The notes under the pieces are model-generated. The model did no database searches. It saw only the letters and a list, made by a program, of their open reading frames with translations, and was not told the DNA's origin. 64,000 nucleotides of DNA from Plantago major (taxonomy: Eukaryota; Streptophyta; Magnoliopsida; Lamiales; Plantaginaceae). Below, piece after piece: positions 12,124 through 25,093 of this stretch. The stretch covers positions 65,657,035 to 65,721,034 of the forward strand of contig CM048844.1 of NCBI GenBank assembly GCA_026545765.1, read 5' to 3'. A program made the translations under genes and the position numbers. Positions within the stretch are counted from its first letter, which is position 1. Each line of letters begins with the position of its first letter.

Positions 12124-12369
12124 TAACCCTATGTGGCTCACCGACCACCAATAAGAAAGCGGTAAACAAACAAAAACCAATAAAAACAGAGAAATCCCCT
12201 CCCCAAACCTGAACCTTAGCTCGTCCCCGAGCGTCAATCACAAGTGAGGAAAGAGGAAGCAAGAAAAAGATCCCCATTATTATTTCTAACTATGAAGCAA
12301 ATAAAATCTTACCCGCCGGGTTGCCTCCCGGGAAGCACCGTTTCTTAGAGTCGTTGGCTCGACTATGAT
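12124..12369 (-). other. Post-gag conserved block and PPT-like tract in C
   Basis: No ORF seen. After the gag stop the minus strand has the block GAGCCAACGACTC...GCTTCCCGGGAGGCAACCC (about 12325-12362), then GACGAGCTAAGG followed by GGTTTGGGGAGGGG (12196-12210). Similar blocks follow the last ORF in D (about 20625-20660) and G (about 62085-62125). It is cut at 12123 by the F-type LTR. Confidence 0.5.
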
Positions 12370-13320
12370 GCATTACTGTTATCCATTCTCATACGGGAAC
12401 GAGTCCCACACATCCTTCCCTCCATACTCAGCATCTGGGGAGCCATCTTTAGCTCCTCTTCTCATGTCCTCCAGCAGCTCCATGATTCCTTGCAAACTAG
12501 AAGTATAAGAATTAGTAAAATCGAAAACTAAAAAATAACTAAAGGAATCAGGGGAAAGTAAAAATAAAAAATGGGGTCGAAACTCCCTGAACATTGCCAT
12601 GTGTGAGCAGAAGCAAATATGAATGTATCATTGGATAACAAAGGTATGGGTGGCGACTCCAACTGCACCAACTCTTGCTTATGAACATCCTCAAGTGCTT
12701 GCTCCTCCATCCTCGAACCACTAGAGACGGATTGTACGGTCTCCTCATCAATCAAGGTATTGGATGTCTCCTCCTCCATGACCAACTCATCATCCGAACT
12801 CTCACTAACAGTATCATATGGGTAATGGGCTAATGGGGGTGGTGAATTCCATATTTCGCACAACAATGGAGCGATATCTCTCCTCCTCCATTATTCTCTC
12901 GCGTCCAGCATCCTTCTCAAACTTTACCCTCATCCTCAAAATCTGAGAGACTAGCTCATCGATTACATATTCAGCTTCTTTGGGTTCTAAGTCTTCAATG
13001 GTACCTCCCACGGCACTATCCACCATCTTTTTACATCTCAAGTTCAACCCATCATAGAAATACCAAATGATCTGTCCTAACACCAAATTATGGTTCCAAC
13101 ACTACATTTGCAGCTCTTTCAATCGAAACCATTCTCTATCAAGCTTCTCCCCATATATCTGGCGAAAAGTGATGAGCCTTCTTCTATCACTACAATTAGA
13201 TGCTTCATGGTCATCCAAGCCACACTCCACACAATACAGGTTATACATGATTTTCTGCACACACAAAGACAAGAAACCAGGAGTAGTTCCGCCACAAAGA
13301 TACAAAAACAAAGAAAGAAA
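12370..13320 (-). pseudogene. Degenerate gag-like gene of element C
   Basis: Three open pieces (13311-13102, 13086-12814, 12866-12379) are linked by a frame break. The order is EKLDREWFRLKEL, then YFYDGLNLRCKKMVD...GG, then an acidic linker and the C-terminus MRRGAKDG...ENG. This matches the middle and end of an Athila/Tat-type Gag without the N-terminal core and without a zinc knuckle. A T-rich stretch at about 12500-12590 ends in TTTGCAAG and may be a retained intron, also seen in G. No protease follows. Confidence 0.55.
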
Positions 13321-13396
13321 GCAAGAATAAAAATCTAACTAATATATACAAGTCGAAAAACCTAAAATCACAAAAAACAAACACAAGGAGTCAAAT

Positions 13397-13413
13397 CCCT
13401 GGCAGCGGCGCTA
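13397..13413 (-). other. Primer binding site of element C
   Basis: Plus-strand CCCTGGCAGCGGCGCTA lies 6 bp left of the C2 LTR. It is a degenerate complement-type match to the tRNA-Asp 3' end and fixes minus-strand orientation. Confidence 0.7.
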
Positions 13414-13419
13414 AAAACT

Positions 13420-14821
13420 TGATGTGTCAAATGAAGTCTTTAATTTGTTTATAGCCAAAGGCACAAATCAAGATCACTAGAAAACCATAGTGAAGTGATG
13501 AGTTTCCCCGAGTGTCGTTCTCGAAGGACTTGACTAAGCTTTGTTTTCAAATGCAAGTTTAGTTAATCGACTGGAAAGCAGGTAATGCAAGTAACAGAGA
13601 TTCGTGATAGGTTTGTGCTTCAAAATAGATGTAACTCAAGGTTTGTTATGAAAGACCCGACCAATCAACTCTATCTCAATCCCCCTAGACACAATCATAC
13701 AAAGAACGCTTCGCTTTATCTCTATAAAGAAACATAGGTCGGTGGTAAGTAAAAGGTTCATCCTAGCTAGTAAGGTCTGCAATGAAGGATACAATTTTGA
13801 AAGTGAAATCGTTTAATGAACGTAGTAGAGTCGTCAATTCTACTAGTCAGCGGTTGTAGTCGAATGTGTTGGTCTTAAGTCGTAATTAACCATGAGGGTG
13901 CAAATCCCTCTTGTGGATTTTGGGTATCAGGAAACGATGGCTAAAACATTTAACTACAAACAATTCGCAAGAATTCAGCAAACAAAACAACAGTGTAATT
14001 TCATCCAAAATATCCTATACTAGCTCCAATTCCTAAATTCTTACCACCGACCCACAGAATGACTAGCTACGCGATCCACTCACGTTCCACACATCCAACA
14101 TGCAATAAGCGTATACACAAATCATATGAGAATCTATCTATTAAGTAAAAGAAGTTCATCCAATTACAAAATTGTCACGAATTTGATTCCGTGGATGAAA
14201 ATCTTTGATTGAATTCAAATAGAAATCAAGACCCAAACCTTTCAAGGGTTCTCAATGTGATACAATAATCATCCAAAGGTTTGTTACAATTGTTGATGTA
14301 AATCTAGGGTTCTTGGAAGACATAAAAGTAAAAGGGGAATTTCAAATGGGGAGATTACAATCTGGAATGAAGTCTGATCCAAAAAGAAATGAAGAATCAA
14401 AAATATAAAGACAAAAAACTTAGATCTACGTTACAAAATAAGGGGCGATCGCCCCAAGCTCCCACTCCGGCTTCCTGGCGCAGCCCTCTGTGGCTGCGTC
14501 CAGAGCTTGGGGCGATCGCCCCGCTTCCATTGGGGCTCGATTCACGACTTTTTGTCCATCCTTGATCCGTTTGGCATCCCGGGCACCTTCGTGGCACCTA
14601 TTTGGAGTCTTGGAGCTTGTGATCTCCTATATAGTGCATAGAAATGCAACGTTTTGATTCCTTTTCTTTGTGAAAAGTACCTAAAACCTGAAATCAAGGT
14701 GGAAACACACAAAACACAACAAACAACACAAAATATATACAAAACATAACTATACATAACTAAACAACTAATAAAAAGTGAGTCAAAGGGGTTAAATGTG
14801 GTGTAAAAATACACCTCATCA
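13420..14821 (-). repeat. 5' LTR of element C (C2)
   Basis: 1402 bp, minus strand TGATGAGGTG to TGACACATCA, homologous to C1 with scattered differences. Two GGGGCGATCGCCCC palindromes remain (about 14442-14455 and 14508-14523); C1 has three. The right edge is followed by the duplication GTGCT at 14822-14826. Confidence 0.85.
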
Positions 14822-14987
14822 GTGCTCCAGGGTCGGCCATAGCGATAGCAGCAACATTCGCATTAGTGCTTGTAGTTCCGATCTCCATGTCTACCTTTGT
14901 TAAGTTCCTTCTTCCCTCCTGGTAAAATCTCTCTACCTCGTTGTTTGTAGCAGTTAAGGGTGAATCCAAGGACCTTCTTCCCTACAT
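14822..14987 (-). pseudogene. gag of element H, 5' end
   Basis: The ATG at 14987 is followed at once by a TAG. The frame then continues (SLDSPLTATNNEVERFYQEG...) to the GTGCT duplication, where element C interrupts it. The remainder of the gene resumes at 7148. The start matches the gag start of D in position relative to the primer site. Confidence 0.65.
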
Positions 14988-15174
14988 AAATCTGAACATA
15001 AACCATGTTAGTCTAATCAAAGGCTCCTATTCTAACAACGTAGTATTACTTTCTTTTCTTTTTTTGGTTTTTAGAAATGTTTTGAGTTTTTCTTTGGTTT
15101 TTTTTGGAATAAAAAAATAATAAAAACACAACTAACACAATTGATCCTACTCTAAAAGAACGTAGGAATCAATT

Positions 15175-15191
15175 CCCCGGCAGCGGCGCCA
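15175..15191 (-). other. Primer binding site of element H
   Basis: Plus-strand CCCCGGCAGCGGCGCCA matches the 3' end of plant tRNA-Asp at 16 of 17 positions, as recalled. It lies 5 bp from the LTR edge at 15197. The 14988-15174 leader between it and gag is AT-rich with no further feature seen. Confidence 0.8.
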
Positions 15192-15196
15192 AGTTT

Positions 15197-15493
15197 TGAT
15201 GCGCTCAAAATTAATACTTATAAAAACACATGTAGTAAAGCGATTGTTATAGACAGACAAGGCTTAAACCACAGGGTCATTCTCTCGAGGAATTGAGTCA
15301 GCTAGTTCTACAGAATAGACTCGCTTGTGTTGGTTGTTAACAATATGTGTGTGGATAGTTGATACTTCAGTCTTGGAACAATTCTAACATGCACAAGACA
15401 AGGTAAAACCCTAGGTCATGCAATTCTACAAACAACGAAGCTAATTTAATCCTTTCATAAGTGTGATTATACGATAAGAACTAGTTAAGGATG
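15197..15493 (-). repeat. 5' LTR of element H, inner part
   Basis: Starts TGATGCGCTCAAAATTAATAC on the plus strand, the mirror of the A LTR end at 3121-3146. It breaks at 15493 where element D is inserted; the TSD copy is GGATG at 15489-15493. The outer part resumes at 24174. Confidence 0.8.
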
Positions 15494-16758
15494 TGATATG
15501 CTCAAATTAATACTTAGGAAACCAAGTAGTAAGCAGTTGTTAAAGACAGACAAAGCTAAACCATAGAGTCGTTCGCTAAGGAATTAAATAAGCAACGTAG
15601 CAGTTAGAGTAAACAGATATTGGCGAGTAACAGTTTGATTGATGGTTTGGTTGTACCTCTAACTAGTTTAACTAAAGCTAAGATTACGATTAACAATGAG
15701 AGAAAGATGAATACAGTAGCAAGATCCAATTATGCTAATTCGAACTAGGGATAACACTCATATTTGTCACACGGTTGTTGTATAGCAAATCAATCAATTC
15801 GATTCAACCAATTGTTCTTAGAAAATATTATACTGGAGAAATCGTGAGTCGTCAATTCACGATCCTTAAACATGAACAATTTAGAGAATTTAATACGGGA
15901 CTTATCGAATTGAAGGTTTTTACGAAGTTTTTATACGAGACTAACCTATATGAGTGATTTGATAAACCCTAGAACGAATATGCATAATCTTCACATACTA
16001 CTGTATTCAAAGGTGTTTAGCTACTCATATTTGAGAATTGCATACAAAGATTCATGGTGAAAATCATATGAAACATAGATGATAAACTTGCATGCAATAA
16101 CATACAATTCAATTGATAAGACAAAGAACGAATTGTAAAGAAGAAAGCAATGGAGAAATCAATACCAATAATCTTGATGAATAAAATCAATGAATAACCA
16201 AGCTGAAAAGATGTCTCAATGTTATTGTTTGAATCTAGGAGCCTTTTTCAAAACTAGGTTAAAAGAAGTATGAAAAGAAAAAAAGTAAGGAAAACAAAAC
16301 GTTAATTCTACGCCTCTCGCCGCGGCGGAAGAAATAGCTCGCCGCAGCGAGCCTTCTTAATCGACAATTATATAGCTCTCGCATAATCTCGCCGCGGCGG
16401 GAAAATCCCTTCGCCACGGCGAGCCACAATCTTCAAGACAGGAGCTTCATTCGCAAAATCTCGCCGCGGCGGACCAATTCCTTCGCCGCGGCGAGCCTTC
16501 TTAAATCACAGAAGATAACCCTTAGCTAAATCTCGCCGCGGCGGACTGATTTCCTCGCTGCGGCGGACTGAATCCCTCGCTACGGCGAGCCATGCTAAAC
16601 AGCTTGCTCTCATTCGGCTTAAAAGGCATCGATTTCTACGAAATATAAACAAAACACCAAAGCGTAAAAACGAACTAAAAAGACTAAAAAACTAAAGATA
16701 GAGACTCACAAAGACCGCTAAAAAGGACCCAATGAGACGTTAGAATATTGTCTCATCA
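15494..16758 (-). repeat. 3' LTR of element D
   Basis: 1265 bp, minus strand TGATGAGACAATATTC to GAGCATATCA. It holds an array of about eight TCGCCGCGGCGA-type palindromes at 16315-16590. The PPT region (GGTTTAGGGATTT next to GGGGACGAGC) lies at 16759-16795. It is about 150 bp longer than the 5' LTR, which lost part of the palindrome array. Confidence 0.85.
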
Positions 16759-18243
16759 AAATCCCTAAACCGAACCTTTGCTCGTCCCCGAGCAAACACA
16801 CAACCTAAACACACTAGACTCTAAACCATGTAAACAAACAAAGAGTCAAATTCCCAAGTGACCGAATCTACCATTGAAAACAATAAATTCACAAGATGCA
16901 AAAATTTTGTTCTCAACCTAACCTTTGTAGAAATATTAAGCAGGTAATCATACATGATCGTTTCTTAGGTAAATAACAATTAAGCCTAGCCCGCTAGTCC
17001 CTCGCGGGTGTATAAAGTGTATCACACACTCTCATGGAAGTATCCATACAGGGTATAGCTCAAAAAGTAAACTGGGAAGATGACTTTCATCACAAGGATG
17101 CCTCAAATATCTTATGCTATTGTACTCGTCTCATTGAGTTGAAAGGGACTTTGGAACATGACTGTATTCCTCCAGAAAAATTGAAAAACTAAAACTACTC
17201 CCCTCATCCATTTCAAAACAACATCAGATCTTATAATACTTCACTGAATTCAGTGCATGGCCACCTGGGCTCTTTTAATCTCAATTTTTTGCAGGTGTCT
17301 GTTTTACCGAAAGTCCGCACTTCTTTGCATGTCAGTTTGGTATACGTGCCATCAACCCTCATGGACAAATGGCTTGTTAAGGACACGCCGGTATATAGGT
17401 GGTATTTGAAACACGCCTAACACGACTAACGGTGATCAATAAAGACCATAGATCCACCCCGAGATTCAAATATCAAAAGCTTAGGGAGCAGTAAACAGAT
17501 TTTTGCAGCACAATTATAACAGCTCGTAACATTCATAGTGAACAATCCACTCCCCAAACTAGTTCGACAGAACGTGGGGAAATAAAATCCGCAAAGTAAA
17601 GCATGCCGTTCGTCATCCCCAACGAAACTAAGTACACATAAGTATGAAAAGGCGCAAGTAATACGTAAAGACTTGCACATCCCAGGAAATCACACAATAA
17701 CAGGTGTCGGTACAATATTTTTTCTTTGGTTAGGCTCCTCACAGGCTTTTGGACTACATGGCTAACCAAACTTGCAATTTACAAGAGAAACGACCTTGTA
17801 GGATTAAAAGCCTACTACACTACTTCCAGCTAGACATCAAACAAAACGTAAGCAGCAAGAGAATTTACCATTCGCAATAGACGTTTGACTTGGTAATTGA
17901 CTCAGACTCACCACAAGAGAAAATAAAAGTACTAACATCTAAACTGGACTCAACTGGAAAGGAAATATATAAATAACACATAAAGGTGGCTAACCTACCA
18001 CCACAGTCACATAACACAAACAAGTGGCTAACATACCACTTGGATAGCATACATAAAAATAAAAAATAAAAAAACAGTGTACGAAATAGAGTACAAATGT
18101 CAGAAGTACAAAACGAGACAACTTTAGCTAAAGATACAGTCGACCACCTCCCCAAACCTAAACAAGTGCTAGTCCCTAGCGATGAATAGTGTAAAAACGA
18201 CTGTATAGAATGACCAACCATAGTGTTGTCTCAACAGGGGTGA
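16759..18243 (-). other. 3' noncoding region of element D
   Basis: No gene seen. It contains the conserved 3' block (about 17260-17460), an imperfect AAAA-loop hairpin (about 17316-17332), an internal PPT-like CCACTCCCCAAAC with a GTTC/GAAC hairpin (about 17549-17575), and a second tract CCACCTCCCCAAACC near 18146-18160. Confidence 0.65.
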
Positions 18244-19391
18244 TCAGGAGGATCCAGAAGGGCCACCACCGAAGTTGTTCTCCCAGAAATCATGCTGCGC
18301 CTTGTAGAGTGCCTACTGCCTCTCAAAGCGCTCAAGCTCATGCTGCTCCCTAGCCTCAGCTCTCCTATATCGCTCGTCCTGTTGCCGGTAGTGGTCCTCG
18401 ATGCGGGAGTACTAATCCTCAATCCGGGCATATTGTGTTCCTGCCCACTCCTGAAACTGTGCTTGCATCTGCTCGAAGTAATGCTGGAAGTTAGAAGAAC
18501 CAGGTCGGGCGGGCTGCTCGGCAGTGTCATCGGCGCCCCTGATAGGAGTGGGATGGCGGCCGAGGATGACTCTGGCGCTAGCGGATTTCAGAGATCCTTT
18601 GGGTTTCTTGGAGCCCTGAATACCGGGAACATTGAAGGACCGGCAGATATTGGTAATAAGGCATGGAAAACTGAGGAGACTGCCTTTGGCCATCCGGGAC
18701 TGAGCCTCCGCCGTAATGATATATGGGGCGTCAACAAACTGCCCGTCCATGATCGCTCGAATAAGGCGGGCTGTGGGAGGGGTAAGGGTGGTAAAATGTG
18801 AGTTGGCGGTCATATTATACTGTATCAGATGTTGCCAGAGGCAAATCTCTGGCTGGAGGAAGTGGGTGGCTATGGTGGTTTTGGTCTTGTTGTCCTCCGG
18901 ATCGGTACTAGGTAGGAGGACAAACTCGGCTAAGTCCCTCTCAAACTGCCGGTTGTGAAAATTGGCGCCCTAGTGGTTGTACCTGTCATCGTCTGCCTGG
19001 AACACCCTGCACTGGAGGAATTCCCGAATGCTTTTATGTGAGTACTGGATCCTGACACCGCGAATCGTCATCACCCCGTCATCCAATTCATGGAGGCTGA
19101 TGTAAAATTCCCGAACCAGCTTCGGGTCATAGGGCAGCTGCTTCCCGAAGAGCTTGCTCCAGCCTAAATATCGGATCCTTGCCCAAACTCGGGCGTAGAC
19201 AGCATCCTCCAGCTCATCAAGAGTCAATTCGCACTCGGGCCATGCTTTCTTAGGCTCCATAAAATTTTCTTCCATAAAAGCCCTCCCTTCCGCGGACAAG
19301 TGGGAGAACTCATCTATGGGACCGCTCTATCCGTCCGCGCTACTGGACTCGCCTCTATGGCATTTGCTGCATGTGGCTCTGCGAGACATAT
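18244..19391 (-). pseudogene. 3' (env-like) ORF of element D
   Basis: A single frame runs from ATG at 19391 to the stop at 18246-18244, with in-frame stops near 19330, 18970, 18410 and 18310. Domain order: short Cys/Ser/Arg-rich start; the LVREFYISL...IRGVRIQY...IREFL core of the Transposase_32-like family; NSHFTTL...LIRAIMDGQFV...LLSFPCLI; then a Gln/Arg-rich helical tail (QYARIED, RRAEAREQHELERFERQ) and a Gly/Ser end. It is the best preserved of the three gypsy 3' ORFs here. No transmembrane anchor is seen. Its role is unknown; the env-like label is historical. Confidence 0.65.
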
Positions 19392-20671
<1,280 letters not shown>

Positions 20672-21184
20672 CTAATTGAGCTTGAGGTTACCAGCCTTCT
20701 CTGTCCCCATGTTCACTCGTGAGCGAGAATAGGTGTATAGTGGACCGGTGTGTGCTGCAATGTAATTCCTGGTGTCAACCTGCGCAGGAGAATATGATGT
20801 GGTGACAGCTTGCAACTCGCGTTTCTCACCGCAAACCCGGATAGTACATGTACGGCCATAAAGATCGACAATCATGCGAGTAGCCTTGATGAAAGGGCGC
20901 CCAAGAAGCAGCATATCGTTGTCCATCTCTTTGATCTTCACCTGCGGTGACTCGACAACCACGAAATCAGTCATAAACACATCTCCACAAATGGTTACGG
21001 GGACATCCTCAACAACTCCCATGCATTTGCTTCGAGTACCATTAGCCATGGTCACAAAGCATCTTCTTGGTTCTAGACCCTTCAGGTTGAGTTCCTCATA
21101 AGTCTCGAATGTCATCAAGTTAACTGCAGCTCCAGTATCAATAATACCTATAACCTCAGAAGAACTACCCATCCCGACAACCAA
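20672..21184 (-). pseudogene. Retropepsin-like aspartic protease of element D
   Basis: An open frame of 170 residues with active-site motif GIIDTGAAVNLM (about residues 12-23) and second-lobe motif MLLLGRPFI (about residue 90). It is more canonical than the H copy. It is separated from gag by a frame break at about 21200 and is not followed by polymerase domains. The frame itself is intact, so a functional protease is possible, but no complete Gag-protease frame exists. Confidence 0.75.
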
Positions 21185-21223
21185 ATCGAAACTAATTGCA
21201 TCACTAATGCTCTACTCTTCCTT

Positions 21224-22905
21224 TTAGATCATCTGAGTGGGTCCTGCATTCGCCTTCTCTCCTGGAATCGCAGGACTAGATGTTATCACCTTTCTTGCTT
21301 CCTGTACCTGTGGTGCCTCAACCTGGGAAACCACCTTATCATGGTGACAAGTGCAAGTCGTAATAACAGTCTTCACTCCTCCTGGCTTGTCAAGAGCTAC
21401 CTCCACAGCAAGTACTCTGTTATTCTCGACAGTTGCGGGGAGTTTACCCTTCTCTCTTTGTTGGAAGGCACCGACCAGATCACCAAGAGTCTTCTCTAAC
21501 CTCTTTTGCGATTGCTCAATGCTCTCAAACCTCTGGTCATTCTTGGCTTGATTCCGCTGTGCTTCTGCCCAGAACCTCTCTGATCTCTCCATGTGAGCTC
21601 TAATCTCCTGATCAGCGTTTCGCGGTGCACTAGTAGGCGGAACCGGAAACTGCTGTGCTGGACCCTGTTGAAACGGAGCCTGCTGTGCCGGAACCTGCTG
21701 TGGTGCATTCTCATAGAAGTTACCTCCATAGGATAAATTGGAATGATCGGGGTTGTAGGGCTGCACCTTAGTAGCACCTGCATTCATTCCCGAATTTGGT
21801 TGCCAACCACTACGCTGCCTGTTTTGCACCCAACAAATAATCTCCGGAGTTGGGTTCTCCCCCCATAGTCTCAGGAAGTCTACACATACTAGCACCATGC
21901 CCGAAATTACCACACAGATTATACCTCTCATTAACTGGAGCCACTGCTGCAGGGATAGTGCCAAGCATCATCATCTCCTTAATCTGTTCTGCCAATTCAA
22001 TAGAACTAGGGCCTGGTGTTTGCTCCACGGCTTTTGCTTCAGCTCTCCTTGGTCTACCTCTAGTTCCCTTAAGCTGGGAGATGGCAGCAAGCTTCTCAAA
22101 AGCCTCATTCAATGCAGCCGGAGATTCCGTAACGATAGAGCCATCCAGGGTCATATCCACCATGTTCTGTGCTTCCCAATCGAGTCCCTCATACTTGTAG
22201 GTGGAATACTTATTGTTACTTATTTATTTATTCTATATTGTAGAACTTGCAGCATAAATACATCTCGCTCAACCTGTGGTGAGGGCATTGAGAGAGCAAG
22301 TTCAGGAATCGCTCCCGGGCCTCATAAAAGCTCTCATCACTCATCTGCATGAATTTCTCAATCTGCACTCGAAGCTGCCTTGTCTTCTCCGCAGGATAGA
22401 ACTTGTTCATAAAGGCCCTGTATAGATCTTCCCAAGTAGCCAGAGAACCATCAGGTTGATTCAATAGCCAGCTCTTTGCCTTATCCTGCATACACATGGG
22501 AAAGACCTTCTTCCTTATTTCCTCATCAGAAACCGTTACTATGCCTACAGTAAGCGGAATCCTAGCAATCAGCCCCTCGAACTCCTTGAGAAACCGGATA
22601 ACATCCTCATTAGCCATCCCATAATGCTTAGGCATGTCATGGAAGTGATGAGACTTGCTCTCCATGTTCCTAGAATTGTTAGAGAGCACAACAGCTGATC
22701 CCCCAACCTTAATTTCACCAGGCTGCATATAGGTCCCATAAGTGATCACAAGGGTCTCAACAACACCGTTGACTCTGGGAGTATTCTCGTTGACGTCACC
22801 CATTTCAATAGTTGCTAAGTTCTGTCTTCGAAGCTGATGGTAGTGTCTATTGATCTCAGGTACTAGAGGTTGCAAAGGTGTTCCTTGCGATCTTGTACCG
22901 GGCAT
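21224..22905 (-). pseudogene. gag of element D
   Basis: The ATG at 22905 opens 225 codons with the gag core (KKVFPMCMQDKAKSWLL, ATWEDLYRAFMNKFYP, FYEARERFLNLL). A filler of about 40 bp, flanked by repeated CTACAA near 22200-22245, breaks the frame. The gene then resumes (DWEAQNMVDMTLDGS) and carries a zinc knuckle missing its first Cys (YNLCGNFGHGASMC). After another shift come a Gln/Pro-rich region, a coiled-coil-like stretch (NDQRFESIEQSQKRLEKTL) and the C-terminus. It would be the particle protein; two or three lesions inactivate it. Confidence 0.75.
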
Positions 22906-23035
22906 AAACCTGCAAAGGTTCTTCTACAAAATCGAAAACCTCGAAAAATCCTAGTTTCTGTTAGTGCAGAAATCGCAGGTAAGTAAAAAAAAGTAAATAA
23001 AATATTACACCCCCACGGTATAGTAGGAATTAATT

Positions 23036-23052
23036 CCCCGGGAGCGGCGCCA
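23036..23052 (-). other. Primer binding site of element D
   Basis: Plus-strand CCCCGGGAGCGGCGCCA, close to the tRNA-Asp 3' end, 4 bp from the 5' LTR edge at 23057. The leader to gag (22906-23035) is AT-rich with nothing else recognised. Confidence 0.75.
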
Positions 23053-23056
23053 AATT

Positions 23057-24168
23057 TGATATGCTCAAATTAATGATTAGGAAACCAAGTAGTAAGCAGT
23101 TGTTATAGACAGACAAAGCTAAACCACAGAGTTGTTCGCTAAGGAATTAATTAAGCTACGTAGCAGTGAGAGTAAACAGATACTTGCGAGTAACAGCTTG
23201 ATTGATGGTTTGGTTGTACCTCTAACTAGTTTAACTAAAGCTAAGATTACGATTAACAATGAGAGAAAGATGAATACAGTAGCAAGATCCAATTATGCTA
23301 ATTCGAACTAGGGATAACACTCATATTTGTCACACGGTTGTTGTACAGCAAATCAATCAATTCGATTCAACCAATTGTTCTTAGAAAATTTTATACTGGA
23401 GAAATCGTGAGTTGTCAATTCACGATCCTTAAACATGGACAATTTAGAGAATTTAATACGGACTTATCGAATTGAAGGTTTTTACGAAGATTTTATACGA
23501 GACTAACCTATATGAGTGATTTGATAAACCCTAGAACGAATATGCATAATCTTCACATACTACTGTATTCAAAGGTGTTTAGCTACTCATATTTGAGAAT
23601 TGCATACAAAGATTCATGGTAAAAATCATATGAAACATAGATGATAAACTCGCATGCAATAACATACAATTCAATCGATAAGATAAAGAACGAATTGTAA
23701 AGAAGAAAGCAATGGAGAAATCAATACCAATAATCCTGATGAATAAAATTCCTTCGCCGCGGCGAGCCACAATCTTCAAGACAGGAGCTTCATTCGCAAA
23801 ATCTCGCCGCGGCGGACCAATTCCTTCGCCGCGGCGAGCCTTCTTAAATCACAAAAGATAACCACTCGCTAAATCTCGCAGCGGCGGATTGATTTCCTCA
23901 CCGGACTAATTTTGTATAAATCGATGTCTTTTGAGCCGAATGAGAACAAGCTGTTTAGCATGGCTCGCCGCGGCGAGGGATTCAGTCTGCCGCGGCGAGC
24001 CATGCTAAACAGCTTGTTCTCATTCGGCTCAAAAGACATCGATTTATACAAAATATAAACAAAACACCAAAGCGCAAAAACGAACTAAAAAGACTACAAA
24101 ACTAAAGACAAAGACTCACAAAGACCGCTAAAAAGGACCAAATTTGACGTTAGAATATTGTCTCATCA
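23057..24168 (-). repeat. 5' LTR of element D
   Basis: 1112 bp, homologous to 15494-16758 but lacking part of the palindrome array (junction at about 23748) and carrying a new long inverted repeat at 23909-24054. The right edge is followed by the GGATG duplication. Loss of promoter-region sequence may weaken transcription. Confidence 0.85.
23909..24054. repeat. Perfect 66-bp inverted repeat in D 5' LTR
   Basis: Arms 23909-23974 and 23989-24054 are exact reverse complements around a 14-nt loop (23975-23988). The right arm matches the normal LTR sequence (compare 16575-16640), whereas the left arm has replaced it. The hairpin sits at a CGCCGCGGCG palindrome. Confidence 0.95.
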
Positions 24169-24173
24169 GGATG

Positions 24174-25093
24174 CACTATACACAGCTCATCACTCTTGCT
24201 ATTGTGAGTATAACCAAATACGGATAATAAGTACGGATAATCTACACTAGTTTGCTTATACGATAATAACCAATAAAGGATGCACTATGCACAGTTCACA
24301 AACAACATGCAATTATACGGATATTACCTAATGGATGATGAATAGTCACAAATCACAACCGATACATCAAGATTCGGATGTCAGAGATAACAACTTGTCA
24401 CCTACAAGCTAAATAAGTCGATGCACAATTTTTACCTGGACTCTTCAGGGACAATGGATTGTCTGAAAGGAATAAATACTTCAATTGAATGAGAGATTGA
24501 ATCTCTAGATTGTTTACAATGCTTGAAAGTAAAAAAATGTAGACTAGGAAGGTCTGAAGATATGATAAAAACGAAGTACAATTGCCCTATTTATAGAACC
24601 AAGGAAGTTCAAATTCAAAATCATGGGAAACAACTGCCAGAAATCATAAGTTTGAACAGGTCTCACCACGGTGAAGGCCATGCTCACCGTGGTCTGCTGA
24701 TAAACCCAAACTCTATGTTTTAGGCGACCGCGGTGAGCTCATTTGCTTTGAGGCTCACGGCGGTGAGCTTTTCCTCCGGGAAAGAGTTAGTTTTTTCCGC
24801 TTCTTCCTCATTTGACTCCCTTTTCTCAACCTCCTTGTCACCTCTTTGGAGTAGTGGCCCACTATTAGCCTTGTGTGCTTCTAGAAGCTTTGAATGAGTT
24901 TCGAACGAGCTTCGATTCACGTACGCTTCTCCAATTCCTTGAAATTTTACCTAAAAACACCTATAAAAGTACAAAAACACAAAAAAAATTCACCCAAACG
25001 TAAAAAAGCACCAAAAACACTAATAAAAGTCTAAAGGACTTAACAAAACACGGTAAAAAAGACTAAATAAGTCGTTAAAATAACGACTCACCA
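24174..25093 (-). repeat. 5' LTR of element H, outer part with promoter
   Basis: Minus strand starts TGGTGAGTCGTTATTTTAACGAC at 25093 with an 8-bp terminal stem. A-family palindromes lie at 24662-24692, 24725-24738 and 24757-24770, upstream in transcription order of TATA box CTATAAATAG (24587-24596). Together with 15197-15493 this makes a 1217-bp LTR, matching the 1163-bp A LTR at 1984. Confidence 0.8.

Larger units (their letters stand above)
7149..14821 (-). mobile_element. Element C, nested gypsy-like retrotransposon
   Basis: C is flanked by the 5-bp duplication GTGCT (7144-7148 and 14822-14826) and has LTRs at both ends (7149-8545 and 13420-14821). The primer site lies beside the right LTR and the PPT beside the left LTR, so it is transcribed on the minus strand. 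The inside is a mosaic: gag remnants of one family (12370-13320), then an F-family LTR with its own primer site and gag (9580-12123), then a 3' noncoding region. No protease, reverse transcriptase or integrase is seen. It split the gag gene of H. Confidence 0.85.

Noticed and set aside
15175-15191. tRNA-like sequence
   Set aside because: Only the 3' 17 nt resemble tRNA-Asp; this is a primer binding site and no cloverleaf is present.
15775-15957. 60-codon plus-strand ORF in D 3' LTR
   Set aside because: Antisense to the LTR and broken in the 5' LTR copy (23335-23520).
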